Source: Pegea sp. RAD2-039 (taxonomy: Eukaryota > Chordata > Thaliacea > Salpida > Salpidae). Taken from it: 64,000 nucleotides of DNA. The position numbers and the translations under genes are program-made. This document shows positions 24,328 through 35,801 of this stretch, in pieces (position 1 is the stretch's first letter; the number at the start of each line of letters is the position of its first letter). Below the pieces are notes generated by a model. That model saw nothing but the letters and a program-made list of their open reading frames with translations, did no database searches and was not told the DNA's origin. The stretch is taken from positions 1,550,001-1,614,000 of the forward strand of contig JAQGEQ010000043.1 of assembly GCA_034620365.1 (NCBI GenBank), read 5' to 3'.

Positions 24328-25559
24328 TTACAACTCATCCATAAGCTTCCTTCCAAATTCTGTTGCTTCTGTATGTAACCATAAATCATGATTATTTAGA
24401 ATCTCATCAACAGTCAACTTTTGATCCTGATCAGAATCGCATTCTTCTATCAAATGATCGGTTTCAGCCTCAGCATTTTGATCAATATCGTGAGGTCCAT
24501 TCCATTTTAGGATTTCATCTCCTTTCAAAACTCCATCTTTATCCACATCAAGAATTTCTTCGAATTTATGTTTTGCGTAATTTATCCAATCATCATCTTC
24601 TTCATCAAATTCTTCAGCATTGTCATGGTTCTTCAGAAACTCAATGTATTCATCAAAACTAATGCCACCATCTTTGTTTGTATCAGTGTTATCCAAAGTT
24701 TTGCGGATCCAAGCCTTTCGAGTTTCATTGTTGGTCAGCGGAAACCGAAAAGTTTTCAATTCTTCTAAATTTAAACTTCCATCTCCATTCTGATCAGAAA
24801 CTGCAAAATCCTTTTTTTCTTCTTTAATAGAATTTTCCAATTCGATTTTCTCTTCTTTATTTAAACTGTTGTTTTTTTGATTCCCAAAAATTGCGGATGA
24901 AAACTCTCTCCACAAAATCTTTCCGTTCCCATCTGTATCGATCATTTTGAACTCTTCTTCGAGCTCGCGATTTCGGAGTTCTTTCATTGCGTCCTTTGTC
25001 CATTCCAACAACTCTTTTCTTTCAACAAATCTTAAAACCAAAAAATATTTTTGTAAATTTAATGAGTAACTAAGGTATAAAAAATAATTAATTAAAAATA
25101 TCTATAAATTATAATTATTGATAAATTATTTACTATTTATAGCTAATTTAAAAAATCAAATCATATTTTTCCAAAACTTACTTTCGTCTATTCACGTTCT
25201 ATAATCAATTTAGACCAGAAAATAAGTTTTGACTTTTTATTAAACTTTGAAATGAATCTTTTTACAAACGTTTTATTTACGTTTTTATTAAATATTTTTT
25301 AAACTTACTTATCTTTATTTACATCCATCTTTTTTTCAATGAATATTTTCAGTTTTTCTTTCTGTTCTTCCTCTGACATATCTTCGATGCTTCTTTCTTT
25401 GCCTCCGAGCAAAACTTCTTTGTCATATTCAGCTTGCTCTTCTGAGCTCTTGTTTGGTTTTTCATGTTTGTCTCTGAGCTCAAAAATTGATCTGCTTTTG
25501 ACTGTACTTAGAATAGTTGATAAGATTAAAATACAACAAAACTTTTTACTTAATTCCAT
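24328..25559 (-). CDS. Calumenin/reticulocalbin-like CREC protein A (2 exons, 317 aa)
   Basis: Secretory-pathway, low-affinity Ca2+-binding protein of the CREC family. Exon 1 (25309-25559) encodes a signal peptide (residues 1-22, hydrophobic core CCILILSTILS) and a charged linker. Exon 2 (24328-25030) completes the first EF-hand across the junction. Six EF-hand loops are visible: DVNKDKFVERKEL, DTDGNGKILWREF, DQNGDGSLNLEEL, DTNKDGGISFDEY, DVDKDGVLKGDEI and DSDQDQKLTVDEI; the first and last have weakened ligands. The C-terminus Met-Asp-Glu-Leu is a variant KDEL-type ER retrieval signal. Length (317) matches calumenin (315). It stands head-to-head with paralogue B (26505-27981), which has the same intron at the same position and phase. 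Confidence 0.92.
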
Positions 25560-26504
25560 TTTTGACTCTTGTTGAAAAAAAACTCACTTTAGAAAAATTG
25601 CAAGATTTATTAGAAAATACTAAGTTACAGGCAATAAAATAGCTTCATGAACTCAGATTGAATATACTGATTCTAAACTCATTATTAAAGTTCTTAATGA
25701 TAACAAAAATTATTTCAAATTTAATAGTTTTTTATAAACGATTTAATTAAGAAAATATAATATAAGTATTGTCATAAATAAATTGAAATTTATTTGATCA
25801 ATTTTGTTTGGAAAATTTAATTTTATAAAAGTAACTCTACAGCACCAGCTACCGTGATATTTAATTGTAAATGGCTATTTTCAAAATAATTTGGTAAATC
25901 TAATACATCTTAATAAAAGTTATGATTTTTATTATGTTAAAATAGTATGACGTAAAAATCACTTATTTCTACTTGATAAGTAAATCATAAATTCAAAACA
26001 GACTGTCCTTTTTCTTTTGATTTAAAAAACAAGATTTTGATATTACAAATAAAAAAAATACATCTACTTTTAAGAAGTTTTAAAATAATATTTTTCAAGT
26101 CTATGTTAAGATCAAAAGTTAGTTATATTCTGAACTTCTTTTTGCAAAATGTTCTTTCAAAATTTGTTACTTTACTTTTTGGTTAGTATTTACAGTTTCC
26201 ACAATTTTAGTCTTATCTCTCATTTTTATCAAAACAGTATTGTTTCTAATTTCTTCTTATTATTTTGTTAAATACCTAAAAACGATAGTATTTTTGTTAA
26301 TAATGAATGAAATACAAAGCAATCTTGTTTTAAATTCTTAAAATAGTTTTTAATTTCCTTTTCCTGATATCTACGTTACTTGATTATTTATATTTCAAAG
26401 CTTCCGTAACTTTAAAGCCGACGTGTCCTTTCGTGACGCTATGAGTGTTTGGGCTAAATTGTTTTTATCAACTACACTTTCATTGCTCTTGTTTGGATTG
26501 AAAG
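25560..26504. promoter_or_regulatory. Bidirectional promoter region of the CREC pair
   Basis: 945 bp separate the two start codons, so both promoters lie here. Most is A/T-rich, but just upstream of gene B (about 26415-26445) a higher-GC patch contains GACGTGTCC and GTGACGCT. These resemble, but do not exactly match, ACGTG-core unfolded-protein-response sites. Their use is only a suggestion from the ER location of the products. Confidence 0.4.
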
Positions 26505-27981
26505 ATGACTTCCAAATTAGTTGTTTTGACATTTCTGATACTTTTTAGTAATATTTCATTTTCGAAATCAGTTTTTGGAACTAAACATGAGCAGAAAAGT
26601 CAGTCTGATATTGATAAAGAGATTCTTCTAGATGACCCGGAAGATTATCCTGATGATGATGTCTTAGATCTCCCTCCTGAAGTTCAGAAAGAACGTTTAA
26701 AGAAATTAGTCGAAGCTAAAATTGATATAGACAAAGATGGGTAAATAATTGTTTTTGTCTCATCATGTTTAAAATAATGATGTCTTTTTTTTGTATTTTA
26801 TTTAACTAATCACAGTTGGTCTAATCATTAATTATACTGATAGTCTACCAATTAATATTTTAATTAATATAATTAATGATTGAAAAGTAGTTTATTTAAA
26901 TTCTATTTGTTTTTATAAATCTTTTTTTTGTAAGTTAATTTTTTCAAAGTTTATTTTGTTTGGGTTATTAGTCTAAAATATTTAATTATTAATTAAATTA
27001 TTAATATAAGAATCTGGTACAAGATGTATTATAATTGAATAATTATTTTTGCTGAGTAATATTAAATCAAAGTATAAGTAATTTATATTATAAAAATAAT
27101 ATTGTTAGTATAATTCAAAAGGTTTTTATATTTCATTATTATAGTTTTTTATATTTTTTGAAAGTTATCAAAATATTAAAACTTTTCCTGGAATTTTTGT
27201 TTTATGTTTTTATAATTTCGTTTTAGTATAAAACTTATGTAATAGCAAAAAAAAACTAAATTAAAACTTTTTGTTCAGTTTTGTGGATTCTGATGAGCTT
27301 TACAAGTGGACTTTAAAAGCTTACAATCATTTTGAGGTGGAAGACCTTAGAGATGAAATTCAAATAGTTGATGAAGATAGAGATGGATCAGTCTCTTGGA
27401 AAGAACATTGCACTGATGTCTTTGGAGCTGAGTGTGCTGAGAAAGATGATTGTTTTGTAGATCCACAGACATCTGAAGATATCCAAAATGCTTTTAATTA
27501 TAATAAAGATAAAGAATTATTTGCTGCATCTGATACTAACAAGGATGGTTTGCTGGACTTCTCTGAGTATGTTGTCTTCAAACATCCTAGAAGATCAGAG
27601 ATCACTTCAAAAGTTGTCGTACAAACCAAACTAGAAAAACTTGATTCCAATTCAGATGGAGCTCTTGATCTAAAAGAGTTTTTAAAGGACACTCAAGATC
27701 AAACAACTGATGAAAATACTCATAAAATGGAAGAAGAACGATTTACAGATGAATTAGATGTTGATGGGAATGGTAAGCTTGATGAAAAGGAAGTTCTTGA
27801 TTGGTTGGAACCAAATAATGAAGCTGAGGCCCATGATGAAGCTGATCATTTGATGTCAGAATGTGATTCAGATGATAATTCCAAACTTTCAGTCGAAGAA
27901 ATTTTGAACAATCACAACATTTGGGTGGACAGCGACGCGACTGATTATGGAAGGTACCTTTTAGATCATGATGAATTGTAA
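26505..27981 (+). CDS. Calumenin/reticulocalbin-like CREC protein B (2 exons, 312 aa)
   Basis: Second CREC-family ER Ca2+-binding protein. Exon 1 (26505-26740) encodes a signal peptide (core LVVLTFLILFSNISFS) and an acidic linker. The 538-nt intron interrupts the first EF-hand in phase 2. Exon 2 (27279-27981) carries the rest. Loops: DIDKDGFVDSDEL, DEDRDGSVSWKEH, DTNKDGLLDFSEY, DSNSDGALDLKEF, DVDGNGKLDEKEV and DSDDNSKLSVEEI. It ends in a classical His-Asp-Glu-Leu ER-retrieval tetrapeptide. The last ~40 residues (AEADHLxxECDSD, EEILNNHxxWxxxATxxGR) are closely shared with protein A. An extra acidic segment with two Cys (AECAEKDDC) sits after EF-hand 2. Calumenin and reticulocalbin cannot be told apart by eye. 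Confidence 0.92.
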
Positions 27982-30900
27982 ACAGCAGTTTATGAAATTA
28001 CCATATATCATATCTCCGTCCAAATTATTTTACCTGTTAGCTTGTTTTTAAGCCAATTTTGTGAACACATTTAATGTTCTCGAAATTTTCAGCCGAATTT
28101 TTTTTTCTCACCCAAAACTTCACTTTTTGCAAATTTGGTTTTTGTAATTTCAATCGTTTTTTTCTACAATCAATTATTGCATTTAAATCATGTTAAAGAT
28201 ATTTTCTCGATTTAAGTATATTATATTTTATTAAATGGTTTTATAGTTCATTTTTATGCCTTTTTCAATTAATAAAAGATTTTGAAATTAAAATTGATAA
28301 TTTGAAAATAGTTTTGAAATAAGAAAGTCAGAGATCAAAAATATGTATTACTTAAAATTGTCTTTTTATCATCTTATCAATATCTTCTTATCATTCAAAT
28401 CTAGTGGTTCTTGAAGCTTCTTCTTACAGCTAGATTGATGTTTCAACTAAGTAATTTAAATACTAAAACTCAGGATGCTACAAACATGTTAGAAGCGGTT
28501 AAAGTCAGGAAACTTTTGGTAATTTTTCTATTTCCTTCTTTTTGTATATTCCAAAAAGAATTTCAAACAAATTAGAGAGAGAAACTAAAATTTATTCAAG
28601 CCAAGTCAACTTTTCAGTTTCCTTTTATACTTGAATGCTTACAGAAAGTCCATTTTAATCTTAACTGGTTACTATCTAATTAGCGCTTGATTATGTGACA
28701 TCTCCACAAGTTAAAGACATTGATAACTAAAAGTTAATGCAAAAAGTAAAATTTTGGTATGAAGAAAGTACAATTATTAGATAAAATCTGAGATTTTTTA
28801 AATTTGAAGTTTTTTTGAGTTCAATGAAAGAAAGATTTCATCAAAATAATTTAGCCGAAATAAACTCAAATGATTGAATATTTTAAAATCAGATTGCAAA
28901 ATGCTAACAAACTATTTTGAAAATTGCAGTAATTATAATTATAAAAATGTTTACTTTAATGAAACTAATCCCTGAATTTATTGATTTTATCAATTTATTA
29001 AATAGTGAATCGTTTAAAGAATTTTATTATAAAAATTTTAGTTTCATTAATTTTAATTTCTTGCAAAACTTATTTATTATTTGATCTTCTTAGTAGTTAA
29101 GAAGCCACAAAGTATTTCTCTGATTCCAACTTGGAAACGATTACATAAAGTTTTAGAAATTCATATTTTCAGTTGTTTAAAACTTTAATAATAATAAAGA
29201 AAGGTAGTTTCTAGAAATTGACAAAATCTTAGATCGCAAGAGTAAAACTGATGTTTTTCAAAAGCAGTTAAAAAAAGTATAAATATTTCTTTAATTTACT
29301 TGTTAAAATATAAATTGTTAACAAAATTTGTATTTTTGTTTCGGAAGATATAATTTTATAAGATTATAAAGAAATAAATTCCTTTTAATATAGAATGCCA
29401 AAGTTATTTTATTATTTTTGTCTCTATGCAATTTTAGTCAGAATTAATTATTTTTATAGTAAAACTGATTAATTACTCGTTCTACATGAAATTTTGTCTA
29501 AATAAGGTAAAAAAAATAAGGCTTCAAGATTTTGAAGTTTTTTAGCTAATTAAATTTTATTGCAGAGTTATTTTTAATTTTTTACTAGAAAATAATTGTC
29601 TCAAATATACCATTCAAAGCTTATTTAAACTGAATGTCAGAAGTGCAGCCAACTTACAGTATTTTCAAATTATCTAAATTGTATGTTTATCCAAAAAAAA
29701 GTAAAAACTAACAAAATATTATTTCAGCTGAAAACACACATAGTTAGCTTTGTTTTAATGTACTTGTTAAATAAAATTCTATGCTTTATTTCATCTATAA
29801 GAACATTAAAAAAATTTTGGTATTTAATGACTTTGTTTCTTACATGTTTTTGATATCGTTTCTTATACTATTATTATATTGTAAAAAGACTTTATTCAAA
29901 AGAGCTTTAAAAAATAGATTTGGAAGAGTTGGATAAACTTTAAAAAAATTGCTATTTTTTGAGATAATAGCTAGGTAATATAACTCTGATAACTATGATT
30001 TTTGAAATAAATTTTGTTAAAATATTGTAAAATAGTCCACAAAGTGAAATCAAAACCCAAAGTGCTCTTAAAATGGTCGATTTAGTAGTTCAATTTACGG
30101 TTGACTATTCAGGTTTTTGCTTCTAGACCTTCTGTGCTATTTTGTTACTACAATATTTAGAAACTTATTATTGATCATTTTCAAGCTTATTCATGTAAAT
30201 TAGCATAAAACTACTACCAGTCGAATATTATTTAATTAAATTTATGATAAAACTTTTTAACGAATTTAGCAAAATTGTAATCAAAATTTGTGATTAGTAA
30301 AATTTATCTAAAAAATTGCTGTAAAGATTTGTAGGTTTTAGATAAATTTAAATCTTCAATAATCTTTTTGAATTCTACAAATTGTAAACATTTTAAATTG
30401 ATTTAGAGAAACCAGCTAAGTTATAGTGCTACTCAGAAGTTCATTTAGAAAGTTTTTTCTTTAGAATTTTCTTTTATAAATTAAATTTTATCAAGTTTTT
30501 ATAAATGCATAATAATAAAATCAAATTTTCATATAGAAAATTCTTAATCTTAGATATGTGAGTATTTTTTTTTAATTTTACTTAAATAATACTTTTTGAG
30601 ATGCTTTTTATACAATAAATTTCTTTGTAATTTTATGGATTTGTTATCTCTAAGTTTTTTTTTAAGGATTGAAAACTCAGTACTTAGTACCAAATTATTT
30701 ACTATCTAACAAATTTTGAAAAAATTGCATTTATGTAAACTAAGATATTTTAATTGAGATTAAAAACCCTTTAAATATTGTCTTTAAATATTCAATAAAT
30801 AAATAATTATTATAATTGTCATAATTTATTTGAACATTTTTTTAAATCTATTTTTTTTTTTACAAACATTGAGATTTAACTCTAAAATTTGACAATTTTT

Positions 30901-31041
30901 ACAATAAATTAACCAAATAAAAGCACTTTGAATTCAGATATTTTACAGATAGTGTTTTTTTGTTTTACATTTTTATAAATATAATTTTTCTAATTTTGAG
31001 GTTTCAATTTAGATAAAAATTTTTTTGAATCTTTTGATATA
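27982..31041. other. AT-rich intergenic sequence
   Basis: About 3 kb with no coding frame of note, RNA gene or repeat recognised. The first ~300 bases are likely 3' untranslated region of CREC gene B. An AG acceptor-like tract just before 31013 could end a 5' untranslated intron of the next gene. Confidence 0.5.
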
Positions 31042-33654
31042 ATGGAACGCCCAAGAGGACCGCCACCCGTTCGAGGACCTCATGGACCTAATATGCCAGC
31101 TATGGGCGGTTTCAACATGAGACCAGGACAACCAGCTGCTGATGGTCCACCTAGGTTCCGAATGAGGCCACCTCTAGGACCAAATCAACAGGGAATGCCT
31201 CCAATGGCTTGGCATGGTCCACGAATGCCAATGATGAATAGGCCACCAATGAATGGACCTGGAATTCCACCGAACGGCCCTAGGATGCTTGGACCAATGC
31301 CAAACATGCAAAATGGTCCACCTAATAATATGATGGGGCCCTGTAATCAAAACATGCCCTCAAATATGATGCCTGGACCGCCTGGGGTTTCTATAAATAC
31401 TGGACCACCTGGGTCGAGTCCCAGCTGTGCTACAGAAGAAGGAAGCAAACAAAGTAATGGAAATGAAACTAAGACTTGTGTTTGGACCGAACATCACGCC
31501 CCTGATGGTAGAAAGTATTACTATAACACAACAACGAGGCAGTCAAAGTGGGAAAAACCAGATGAGATGAAAAGTGAAGAAGAGATCTTGCTGTCGAAGT
31601 GTCCCTGGAAGGAATACAAAGCTGACTCTGGAAAGGCTTACTACTACAACTCAGCTACAAAGGAAAGTGTCTGGACGATTCCAAAAGAGCTTCAAGAGTT
31701 GAAAGAGAAGATTGAAAAGCAGCAAGCTGCTAATAAGACAGAAAGTGAAGCTACAAATGACAATTACCCCCCTGGAGTAGGAAGTGGTGATGCAACTCAA
31801 ACATCTGGGACAGATGGGTCAATGATGGGTCCGATGTCCGGGTACATGCCGAATGGTCCGATGATGATGGACCCAATGCAGGTAATGATGCAACAACAGA
31901 TGATCATCCAGAGACAGATGGCTATGATGGCACAACAGCAAAAACAAGCGAAAAAACAAAAGAAGAAAGATAAAAAGAAGGAAAAGAAGACAGAAAGTGA
32001 AGCAGAAGATGAAAATGAGGATGAGGGTGATGCGGATGAAAAGAAGACGGAGTCTGGGGACAAAAAGGTTAAAGAGTTAGAGAACGCTGAATGGGCAGAT
32101 AAGGAAGTAGCAAAAGCCGCGTTTAAAGCTGCATTGAAGGAGAAAGCAGTCCCTGCCTCGTCGACATGGGAACAAGCTATGAAGGCGATTGTAGGTGATG
32201 CGCGTTACGGCGCTCTTAAGAAGTTGAGCGAAAAGAAGCAAGCCTTTAATGAGTACAAAACACAAAGAGGTAAAGAAGAGAAAGAAGAAGAAAGAGTGAG
32301 AGCAAAGGAGAGTAAGGAGAAGCTACAAAGCTATTTAGAGAAGCACTCGAAGATGAGCAGTAGAACGAGTTATAGAACAGCAGAGAAACTGTTCATAGAT
32401 TCCCCTATATGGCGCGCTGTTCCTGATCGAGATAAGAAAGAGATATTTGAAGATGTGATCTTCTTTTTAGCGAAGAAAGAGAAAGATGACGCAAAGGAGC
32501 TACGGCGGAGGAATATGAAGGAGTTGCGCAAGATTTTGAACTCTTTAGAGAAGATAGATGGAAGAACAACTTGGAAAGAATGCAGAGAGCTCCTTGCGCG
32601 CAATGAGAGCTTTAAAGAAGACGCAGAACTCCAGAACATGGACAAAGAAGACGCGCTGATCTGTTTTGATGAAGTCATCAAAGACTTTGAACGCGAAGAG
32701 AAAGAAAAAGAAGAAAGAAGAAAAGTATTAGAGAAGCGAGTCTTCCGCAAGAACCGTGAACGCTTCACACAACTTCTCGATTCGTTACACGAAGATGGCA
32801 AGCTTCATTCGATGTCTTCTTGGATGGAGCTGTACCCGGTGATGTCTGGAGAACCTCCTTTTGTGCAAATGCTCGGTCAGCCCGGCTCCACTCCTCTAGA
32901 CTTGTTCAAGTTTTATGTTCTCGATTTAAAAGCGCGATTTCATGACGAGAAGAAAATTATTCGCGATATTCTAAAAGACGAGAATTTTGAAGTGGGCGTC
33001 GAGACTAGCTTCGATTCTTTTGCGTTGGTTGTCACGGGAGACAAACGCGCCGCGACCTTAGACGCAGGTAACATCAAATTATCTTTCAATAGTCTCCGCG
33101 AAAAAGCAGAAGCGCGCGAGCGCGAACGAATCAAAGAAGAAGCTCGAAAGCAGAAGAGGGTCGAAGCCGCGTTTCGTGGACTTCTAAAACACTCTGCACC
33201 ACCAATCGACTCTAACGCGCGATGGGAAGATTGTAGATCGCGTTTCGAAGCCGAAGACGCGTTTAAAGCGGTTCTAGTTGAAGCAGATCGAATCAGAATC
33301 TTTAATGAGCACCTGGAAGGTCTTCTTCAAGCGGAAGTTGCTCAAGATCGCGAAAAGAAAAAGAAGAAGAGAAAGAAGCATTCTGAGAAAAAGAGTAATG
33401 TGGAAACATCTGATGAAGAAGCGGAGAAGAAGAGAAAGAAGAGAAGAAGATCTGCTTCAAGTGGATCAGAAGTCGGATCAGAAGTTGAAAGAAGAAGCAA
33501 AAAGCATCGAAAAAGGTCAAAGAAGCATCGAAATCGCGGGAAGTCGCCCACTAGTGGTGATTCAAAGCCAAAAAAGGGTCAATCAGAAAAGAAGAAGTCT
33601 TCGAAGAAGCGACGTGAAAGTAGAAGCGATGTAAATAGCGATGAGAATAGTTAA
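31042..33654 (+). CDS. PRPF40A: PRPF40 pre-mRNA processing factor (single exon, 870 aa)
   Basis: U1 snRNP-associated splicing factor that bridges 5' and 3' splice sites. One exon encodes an N-terminal Pro/Met/Gly/Asn-rich region (1-125). Two WW domains follow: residues ~146-176 ([18 protein letters not shown], ending KWEKP) and ~187-217 ([18 protein letters not shown], ending VWTIP). Next is a Met/Gln-rich and Lys/Glu-rich linker (262-345), then a series of FF domains from ~356, e.g. [40 protein letters not shown] and [13 protein letters not shown]. The tail is Lys/Arg/Ser-rich and nuclear-localisation-like. WW-WW-FF order defines PRPF40. The gene is intronless over 2.6 kb, and its second half is visibly richer in G+C (GCG/CGC codons) than any neighbour. 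The A or B paralogue is undecided. Confidence 0.93.
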   Translation: MERPRGPPPVRGPHGPNMPAMGGFNMRPGQPAADGPPRFRMRPPLGPNQQGMPPMAWHGPRMPMMNRPPMNGPGIPPNGPRMLGPMPNMQNGPPNNMMGPCNQNMPSNMMPGPPGVSINTGPPGSSPSCATEEGSKQSNGNETKTCVWTEHHAPDGRKYYYNTTTRQSKWEKPDEMKSEEEILLSKCPWKEYKADSGKAYYYNSATKESVWTIPKELQELKEKIEKQQAANKTESEATNDNYPPGVGSGDATQTSGTDGSMMGPMSGYMPNGPMMMDPMQVMMQQQMIIQRQMAMMAQQQKQAKKQKKKDKKKEKKTESEAEDENEDEGDADEKKTESGDKKVKELENAEWADKEVAKAAFKAALKEKAVPASSTWEQAMKAIVGDARYGALKKLSEKKQAFNEYKTQRGKEEKEEERVRAKESKEKLQSYLEKHSKMSSRTSYRTAEKLFIDSPIWRAVPDRDKKEIFEDVIFFLAKKEKDDAKELRRRNMKELRKILNSLEKIDGRTTWKECRELLARNESFKEDAELQNMDKEDALICFDEVIKDFEREEKEKEERRKVLEKRVFRKNRERFTQLLDSLHEDGKLHSMSSWMELYPVMSGEPPFVQMLGQPGSTPLDLFKFYVLDLKARFHDEKKIIRDILKDENFEVGVETSFDSFALVVTGDKRAATLDAGNIKLSFNSLREKAEARERERIKEEARKQKRVEAAFRGLLKHSAPPIDSNARWEDCRSRFEAEDAFKAVLVEADRIRIFNEHLEGLLQAEVAQDREKKKKKRKKHSEKKSNVETSDEEAEKKRKKRRRSASSGSEVGSEVERRSKKHRKRSKKHRNRGKSPTSGDSKPKKGQSEKKKSSKKRRESRSDVNSDENS

Positions 33655-35801
33655 AATCGTTTCCACTTCAAATCCATTCCTTCAGATCATATAGTTTTGT
33701 TTAAAATATTTTCATCTTTTTGTTGAAATTAGCGCCAAAAACCCTGGAATCCCCCGAAACTGAACCCACAGTCATTCTGCTTCGACGTTTCATCGTGAAA
33801 ATCGAATTTTGTAAAAAAACTTCTAAATCGGAATTGAAAAAGTTTCGACAATTATAAGTTAATAAAAAATCGCCGCCTTTAATCAAATCCATTGATGCTA
33901 GTGATGGTGATGACTTCTTTAGATCTTCTGATGACCTCTAGGTCTTTTGATGGTGATGACGTCATCAAGTAATCTTCTGATGATGGTGTTTAGATAATCT
34001 CATTTGTCCAGTTTGCTTCTTAAATAGTTAAAAAATTTAGAAAATGGAATAAATCTATCCAATTATTGTTTTGGTTTTTTCAATTTTGAAACAAGTTTTT
34101 GTTTGATGGAAATTTGAAATGATAAAGATTATATTTAAGGCACAAATAAAATTTGAAGAAGTATCTTTGGTGAACAAACTTGACTTTTTTGTTTTAAACA
34201 AAACTTAACGAGAAACTCAATCAATTTGTTTATTTGAATCTTGCTAGTGAAAAATAAAAGAGTTAATTTTTTTATGAAAAGTAAAATTTATTAAATAAAA
34301 TTTAAATAATTTTGAGGACTTTAGATCAATTTTTTCATTATTTAGATTTGAATTTAAGTAATCTTGTAAAGTTGATTTGTAAGGTTCTTTGATAATTAAA
34401 TAGAAAATGAAGACCAACAAAATTTACAGTTAGTTCACTGATTAAGTTTTATATATAAATTTCACTGAATTGCTCATTTACATCCAATCTTTTGATTGAA
34501 CTCATTGTTCAAATCCTGAAGATGAAGAGATCATTCATTCACATACTTGCTCGTAACAATCACTGCACATTTACATAAAACTGAATGAAATAAATTCTTG
34601 TATTGAAGCTTGGTTAGAAACCTCTTGGTTATCTTTTGATAACTGTTGGAAGTAAAACAATTGAGTTCTGGAAAAATTAGCTGTGATTGAAGCAAACAAT
34701 TCCAAGTTGATTTTCTATCTTTTAGAGTTTCTGATTTTCTTTCGGAAACCTCGTTTATATGAAGTTAAAAGGTTTTGTTTGAAAAGGAAACTAATTGGTC
34801 ACCAGCAAGATACTATTTTGATGATTTAACAGATGCTGTTTGAGTTAAAATTTCTCCAACTTACATGAGGTGAATTTGTATACAGAATTTTCCATAGAAC
34901 AGCATAAGAAACAATTGCTACTCGAATTTTAGAAAATGATGTTCTACTTCAAGCAGTTGAATATCAAATGTAACATTGCTTCATCTGAAATTTCTTACTA
35001 AGGTTTCTATATTTAAGATTCTGAGAAAATGTTATTTTTGTAAAGATATTTTGAAACTCATTAATTCAAAACTTCAAATTTTTGTTATGAAAAGCAAATT
35101 TGCTTTTTTGGTCATTTTGAAGCCAGTTGATTATATAGCTGATTATATTCAAATAAGACAAATGATTATCTACCTGGTACTCACCTACCATATTTGTACA
35201 CTCATTTTAGAAACTCTGATGTAAATGTTTAATGTTTGTTGCAAAATCATTTTGAAAGTGAAAACTGATTTTATAATTACTTTATTAAACAGATTCAATA
35301 TTTACTTTGAAGTGAATTTTATATTTGTATATTTGATCAAAGTGTTATAAAAATATCTGTGAGAAGAAATTAAAACAAACAAAACTTTTATGTTAAATTA
35401 ACTTTAAGGTTTTCATATTCACTTGTAAAAAGCTTTGTTTAAAAAATTAGAAATAGAATATATTACTTTTGAAAATATTTTTAAATTTTCATTTGGATTT
35501 TTTTAGAAAATTTGTTAATTAAAAAATCCTTGCTCAATTCAATCATTTTCTTTATGTAACATCTTTTAAAATTTCAAAATCATTAAAATTAAAGAAAAAT
35601 AACCTTCAGTCGATATTTTATATCTTCACATTTTGTTAGCTTATTCATATAAAATCGATTTTTTTAATAAAAATGCAAAATTTTAATATTTTACAAGATT
35701 TCTACAAAAGCTTAAAAAACGAAAAGTTTTACCATAATTTGCATAAAAACGCAGTTTGTTAGATAAAGGACCAAAAACTCCATAACAGTTTGAAAAAGCA
35801 T
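33655..35801. other. Intergenic between PRPF40 and SPATA1
   Basis: Convergent 3' ends. At 33898-33985 is an imperfect GATGGTGATGAC / TCTTCTGATGA low-complexity repeat that includes one ATGACGTCAT palindrome. The remainder is A/T-rich with no gene recognised. Confidence 0.5.

Noticed and set aside
24363-24768. Plus-strand open frames opposite CREC gene A
   Set aside because: Antisense shadows of the EF-hand coding exon.
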